DNA of 64,000 nucleotides from Paludibacteraceae bacterium. Its GTDB lineage: Bacteria > Bacteroidota > Bacteroidia > Bacteroidales > Paludibacteraceae. A model generated the notes under the pieces. That model made no database searches. It was not told the origin of the DNA and saw only the letters and a list, made by a program, of their open reading frames with translations. This document shows positions 60,219-64,000 of this stretch, one piece after another. A program made the position numbers and the translations under genes. The number at the start of each line of letters is the position of its first letter. Within the stretch, counting starts at the first letter, position 1. The DNA is taken from assembly GCA_905234835.1 (NCBI GenBank), contig CAJOIZ010000001.1, positions 1 through 64,000 of the forward strand, written 5' to 3'.

Positions 60219-60455
60219 TTAACATATTCCGTTTTTCTCCAATATCTCTTTCGCTGCCTGATATGAATCAAGAGCAATAATATCTTCCGGATCAAGCAAG
60301 ATATCAAATGCCTCTTCCATCGCCGTTACAATACTCAACTGATGAATCGAATCCCATGCTTCTACGTTCTCTTTTCTGAAGTCTGCATTCAACTCTGCTT
60401 GCTCCACTCCAAATACATCAACAAAGATGTTGTTTAACTTGTCTATGTTTGTCAT
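60219..60455 (-). CDS. Acyl carrier protein
   Basis: 78 residues, acidic. The phosphopantetheine Ser36 lies in VEAWDSIHQLSIVTAMEEAFDILLDPEDI, a D-S-I/L motif with flanking helices as in dedicated carrier proteins. It is not the housekeeping ACP by sequence (WDSIHQL instead of DSLD). With the next gene it forms an acyl-activation pair for sugar decoration. Confidence 0.9.
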   Translation of the reverse strand: MTNIDKLNNIFVDVFGVEQAELNADFRKENVEAWDSIHQLSIVTAMEEAFDILLDPEDIIALDSYQAAKEILEKNGIC

Positions 60456-60466
60456 AATTGTATAAT

Positions 60467-61861
60467 TTATTGCATGATTACTTTTCCCGCTTCATTCCGC
60501 AGTATCTGAGGCACAATCTTCACCTCAATGCGCTGATGGAACAAATGCGTTTTTTCTTCTATCATCTCCACAACCCTTTCCGACTTAGTCGCATCGGTAA
60601 TATATACCACCAACTTCTCATCCGTACCGGAGCAGTAGCAATCGATATTCAGATTGGATTTAATGATATTCTCCACCTCGTCCAAACCGATACGTAGTCC
60701 GTAAATCTTTAAGAATCGTTTCATGCGACCAATGATAAAATAGCATCCGTCCGCATCCCTGCGGACCAAGTCTCCGGTGTGCATGATTCCGCAGTTCTCA
60801 TCTCCTTTACACAAGTCTTTAATAGATGTTGCATATCCCATCGTTACATTCTCTCCTCGATAAACCATCTCCCCGGTTGCTTCGCCTTCAAACGTCTCAT
60901 TCTCTGCGTCATCTATGATAGAAAGTGTTCCTCCCGGTTCAGCGATACCGATACTGCACGTTTTGGTAATTGCCAGCTCTGCTGGAAGGTATGCCATACG
61001 TGCAGTACATTCCGTTTGTCCGTAGGTAGCGATGAAGCGTTTACCTGTACGTTGTGCATATTCCGCACACGCCACAAATAGTTCCGGTGTCAGTTTTCCT
61101 CCTCCTTGCGTTATCGTCTTCAGATACGGCAAATCCATATGAAAGAAACGGATCTTCGACAGTAGTTCATAACTATACGGCACACCGGTGAAAGATGTAG
61201 CTTGTTGCTCTTTTAGCATCGTCCAGAACTCTTTATCCAGTAGCGATTTATCACATAGCAGCAAGGTAGCTCCTGCATATAAATGACTAACAATCACAGA
61301 GAGTCCCATCGTATAGTGCATCGGCAGTACCACCATCGGACGCTCATCTTGCGTCAATCCAAATAACTGGCTTACATTCTCCGCATTCGCTTCGATATTG
61401 CGATACGAATGGCGAACCAACTTAGGGCTTCCTGTAGAACCGGATGTCGGCAACAGTAGGGACAAATCAGGATGCAACTCATGTGCTGTTTTCCCATAAT
61501 ACTGCGTCTTTACCAACACGTATCCGAACACGCCATACCCAATTAGTTTACTCTCATCAGTCAACATCTCTTTGGGCATCCATATATATTCCGGCTGATA
61601 CGTATTTAACAAATTATCATACAATGTTTTCTCCGTATTTGCACTGATTACCAACGGTACGATATGATTGATTAGAGCCGATGTATATCCCAATAGCGAA
61701 CCAATTGTATTCTTTGCCAACACGAATATCAGTGTACGTTTAGACACTGCCTCGCCAAATGATTGAGCATAAGAACATATCTCGCCAAATGTGACTTGCG
61801 AGCCGCTGCAATCAACAGCCGCAATCTTTTCTCTATTTTTCTTGTCGATTTCCAAAAACAT
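60467..61861 (-). CDS. AMP-forming acyl-activating enzyme
   Basis: 464 residues from MFLEIDKK. LSLLLPTSGSTGSPKLVRHSYRNIEANA (ATP site, about 134-161), TYGQTECTARMAYLP, MVYRGENVTMGY and HTGDLVRRDADGCYFIIGRMKRFLKIYGLRIGLDEVENII are the ANL-superfamily motifs; a conserved C-terminal Lys is less clear. It should load an acid onto the adjacent carrier protein. The start is set just past the stop of the SDR gene. Confidence 0.88.
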   Translation of the reverse strand: MFLEIDKKNREKIAAVDCSGSQVTFGEICSYAQSFGEAVSKRTLIFVLAKNTIGSLLGYTSALINHIVPLVISANTEKTLYDNLLNTYQPEYIWMPKEMLTDESKLIGYGVFGYVLVKTQYYGKTAHELHPDLSLLLPTSGSTGSPKLVRHSYRNIEANAENVSQLFGLTQDERPMVVLPMHYTMGLSVIVSHLYAGATLLLCDKSLLDKEFWTMLKEQQATSFTGVPYSYELLSKIRFFHMDLPYLKTITQGGGKLTPELFVACAEYAQRTGKRFIATYGQTECTARMAYLPAELAITKTCSIGIAEPGGTLSIIDDAENETFEGEATGEMVYRGENVTMGYATSIKDLCKGDENCGIMHTGDLVRRDADGCYFIIGRMKRFLKIYGLRIGLDEVENIIKSNLNIDCYCSGTDEKLVVYITDATKSERVVEMIEEKTHLFHQRIEVKIVPQILRNEAGKVIMQ

Positions 61862-61862
61862 C

Positions 61863-62594
61863 TTATATCGACGCACATCCGTCCACTCCTAAAATTTGTC
61901 CCGATATATAATCGGCTCTATCGCTTGCCAAGAACGCACATGCGTTTGCCACATCTGCCGGTGTGCCCAATCGTCCCAATGCAATACGACCTATCCGTTG
62001 GTCAATCTTCTCTCCCGTTGCTTCATACAACTCCTCAAACCGTTCCGTCTTCACAATACCCGGAGCAACTGCATTCACTCGTATTCCCATCGGAGCCAAT
62101 TCCTTTGCTGCCGATTTAGTCATCGCGACAATCGCACCTTTCGTTGCTGAATATGCCACTTGTCCCGGAGAACCCAACACTGCCGTTACCGATGCTATAT
62201 TCACAATACTGCCGCACTTATTCCGCGCCATCAAACGGCTAACCAACTGTATCAACTCAATCGCAGCAATCACATTCACGCGAAACATCAACTCCGTCTC
62301 ATCGCGTGTGATCATACCTATCTTACGATTGAACACCACTCCGGCATTGTTTACCAAGCTGTCTATCTTCCCCTCTTTCTTGTATATCTCCATCACGGCA
62401 GCCTTCACCGCAACACTGTCCAACAGGTCTAGCACCATCGGCTGAATCCGCTCATCATCACTCGCAAACTCCTGCCGATCAAAAGCATACACTCGTGCTC
62501 CGTCCTCCGCAAACTGCTTTGCTATCTGCTTCCCGATACCTTGTGCTGCACCGGTTACGATGCACACTTTGTTATTTAGCAATCTTTCTGTCAT
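61863..62594 (-). CDS. Short-chain dehydrogenase/reductase (FabG-like)
   Basis: 243 residues from the ATG at 62594 (a GTG at 62603 is an alternative). VCIVTGAAQGIGKQIAKQFAEDGARVYAFD is the NAD(P) motif, NNAGVVF a structural motif, and SIVNIASVTAVLGSPGQVAYSATKGAIVAMTKSAAKEL carries the catalytic Ser, Tyr and Lys. A 3-oxoacyl reductase acting on the carrier-bound acyl group would suit the ACP and ligase next to it. It overlaps the upstream GNAT gene by 23 bases. Confidence 0.88.
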   Translation of the reverse strand: MTERLLNNKVCIVTGAAQGIGKQIAKQFAEDGARVYAFDRQEFASDDERIQPMVLDLLDSVAVKAAVMEIYKKEGKIDSLVNNAGVVFNRKIGMITRDETELMFRVNVIAAIELIQLVSRLMARNKCGSIVNIASVTAVLGSPGQVAYSATKGAIVAMTKSAAKELAPMGIRVNAVAPGIVKTERFEELYEATGEKIDQRIGRIALGRLGTPADVANACAFLASDRADYISGQILGVDGCASI

Positions 62595-63162
62595 AGATAT
62601 CACATGCTTTACCCATCCTGTTTGCTAACATACGCAAGATTGGGGTTTTATGTTCTTCAAAATCCTCTTTCGTATTCTCGAAATACAATGTATCTTCCGT
62701 CTCACGAATCACCTTCGGCTCAAACGTTCCGGTGAACTGAAGCACACTCGTGTTATCCTTCTTGATATTATACACGTTCACTGCATTCGGTACTAACTCC
62801 CATGCTAACTCACGAGCGATGATAAATGCCAACATCGAGGCTCCCAACGGTGCATCCGGCAAGAAGATCCAACTGCCGGATGTGAACGAATCTTCTGTTA
62901 TCTCATACAACCGATACACTCCTAACGGATTTCCCGCTGCTGTCTCGAAGATGAAATAGTACTCCGTTCCGGCAGCCTCGCGCTTCTGATACTCACGTAT
63001 CCATTCCCGCTGCTTCTCCACATCATGCGCAGTCGCATGGATATACCGTCCTAACCGTACATCTGTCCGGAGCTTCACAATAAACTCCGCATCCTTCTCC
63101 CGTACCAACCGTACATGAAGCCCGTATCGCTCTAACTCAAAATTTTCAGGCAACTTTACCAT
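62572..63162 (-). CDS. GNAT-family acyltransferase
   Basis: 196 residues. LVREKDAEFIVKLRTDVRLGRYIHAT at the N-terminus, YYFIFETAAGNPLGVYRLYEITEDSFTSGSWIFLPDAPLGASMLAFIIARELAWEL (acetyl-CoA fold, about 68-125) and VYNIKKDNTSVLQFTGTFEP (about 130-150) are GNAT/RimJ-like. It may transfer the acyl group from ACP or CoA to the 4-amino sugar, doing the LegH/PseH job. It lies 18 bases downstream of the membrane acyltransferase gene. Confidence 0.82.
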   Translation of the reverse strand: MVKLPENFELERYGLHVRLVREKDAEFIVKLRTDVRLGRYIHATAHDVEKQREWIREYQKREAAGTEYYFIFETAAGNPLGVYRLYEITEDSFTSGSWIFLPDAPLGASMLAFIIARELAWELVPNAVNVYNIKKDNTSVLQFTGTFEPKVIRETEDTLYFENTKEDFEEHKTPILRMLANRMGKACDIYDRKIAK

Positions 63163-63180
63163 TATTTATTATCTTTCATT

Positions 63181-64000
63181 TCATTGTACAATGTGTATTA
63201 TCCATTTCGTCAGTTTCTTTTCTATCAGCCAATAACTAATCGAGGCCACTGCATATGCGCCGAAGAATAATATTACCCCACCAACTAGGCCGTTCGCAAC
63301 ATTAACCACATTAAAATATTTAACAACCAATAAACTCCACATCATCATCGAGAAAGAACATACAGTTGTCTTCTGGACTACTGCAGAGCGCATTAAAACA
63401 CTTAATGGAGATTGAACCTTTGACGAAAGACTCGCGCAAAGAATCATCGCACAAGCAGGTAACCAAAAGAAGGCTCCTATTGTACGTTCCGATATACACA
63501 TGCCTATCACATTAAGTACCACAAACGAAACAATCAATCCTATGTCTAACAACCAACCATATTTGTGTATGCTTTCTGTTTTCATGCGAACAAACAGCTC
63601 TGCAAGAAAAATACCAATCACGAATTCTACACTTCGAGATACAGGACTAATATACAGCATAGCATGATAATCAGCTCTAGGCATTGTACATGCTACAGCA
63701 CCGTAACCTATTAACATAACAATTAATAAACCCATGCGCTGCTTCAACTGGAGCTTATTTAACATCGTAATAATCATCGGGAAGCATATATAAGCAAATA
63801 ACGCTGTAGAAAGGTACCATGCGATTGCATTATACGAGAAGTAAAATGATCTCTCAGGTATCCAACTCTGTAGCAACAATAAATTAGTTAAGAACTCACG
63901 ATGGAATACTACTCTTTCTCCGGAACAAAATGCAATAATAATCCAAGCCAACAAAGTCACCCAATGAATTGTGTAAAACTTTGCAAAACGAAGTTTCAGG
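63181..64000 (-). CDS. Acyltransferase-3 family membrane protein, 5' end beyond the window
   Basis: The frame is open to the right edge, so the N-terminus is missing. Reading on past the annotated GTG gives RFAKFYTIHWVTLLAWIIIAF, a helix-loop pattern typical of the family just after its catalytic His region. At least eight membrane segments are visible, including WYLSTALFAYICFPMIITML and MGLLIVMLIGYGAVAC. Members O-acetylate surface sugars. It is the most upstream gene of the locus inside the window. Confidence 0.85.
   Translation of the reverse strand, partial: LKLRFAKFYTIHWVTLLAWIIIAFCSGERVVFHREFLTNLLLLQSWIPERSFYFSYNAIAWYLSTALFAYICFPMIITMLNKLQLKQRMGLLIVMLIGYGAVACTMPRADYHAMLYISPVSRSVEFVIGIFLAELFVRMKTESIHKYGWLLDIGLIVSFVVLNVIGMCISERTIGAFFWLPACAMILCASLSSKVQSPLSVLMRSAVVQKTTVCSFSMMMWSLLVVKYFNVVNVANGLVGGVILFFGAYAVASISYWLIEKKLTKWIIHIVQ

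Overview
The window comes from a Bacteroidales-type bacterium. Intergenic regions repeatedly show the Bacteroidetes promoter pattern TTTG-N19/20-TAnnTTTG (at 15683, 19711, 21192, 23911, 29405). Shine-Dalgarno sequences are largely absent. Protein families are typical of the order: BspA-like LRR, OmpH/Wzi envelope proteins, imelysin with a di-heme oxidoreductase, and caspase-like proteases. I see no rRNA, tRNA, CRISPR array or transposase. All family names come from reading the translated sequence and from memory; no search was run.

Layout. 0.1-2.3 kb (+): small lipoproteins, a DUF456 membrane protein and an unrecognised cytoplasmic protein. 2.8-15.6 kb (-): a long co-directional run. It starts with envelope and housekeeping genes (small membrane protein, OmpH/Skp-like, Wzi-like barrel, pheS, DigH-like glycosidase). 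It continues into an ECF-sigma-linked module with two caspase-like proteases, a probable anti-sigma factor, LPP20-like and DUF4384-like proteins, a formylglycine-generating-enzyme-like protein and a transglutaminase-fold protein with a Gln/Glu-rich repeat. 15.7-17.9 kb (+): queF-queC-queD-queE, a preQ1 pathway. 18-22.8 kb (+): an LRR surface protein, an unknown protein behind a terminator-bearing leader, then a Nudix-type regulator with a VWA protein. 22.8-24.3 and 28.3-30 kb: gene-poor, full of 7-bp and 11-bp tandem repeats and orphan promoters. 24.3-28.3 kb (+): a cysteine-every-fourth-residue peptide with a Tat signal, a radical SAM enzyme, a second maturase, a small accessory protein and a linked TatA/TatC pair. 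30-36.6 kb (+): porin, imelysin, di-heme oxidoreductase and CcsBA-type cytochrome c assembly protein, facing a hemerythrin-LuxR regulator (-). 37.7-64 kb (-): a surface polysaccharide locus with Galf, several glycosyltransferases, a complete-looking legionaminic-acid-type pathway, and an ACP/acyl-activation module that runs off the right edge.

The strongest unexpected observation is in the polysaccharide locus. Two blocks of defence-like genes are each bracketed by a direct duplication of the last 55-58 bp of the preceding sugar gene. One block is a TIR/SEFIR gene. The other is an AAA ATPase plus partner, a DUF2158 protein, a small ORF and a serine-dehydrogenase-type protease. In each case the sugar gene is intact on one side of the block, and a fossil 3' end with a stop codon and only synonymous differences lies on the other side, just before the gene that would originally have followed. 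This is an insertion signature that rebuilds the 3' end of the invaded gene, seen twice in one locus without a visible integrase. A second notable item is the CXXX-repeat peptide with its own Tat translocon and a long structured leader RNA. A third is a possible phase-variable TA tract splitting an asparagine-synthase-like gene.
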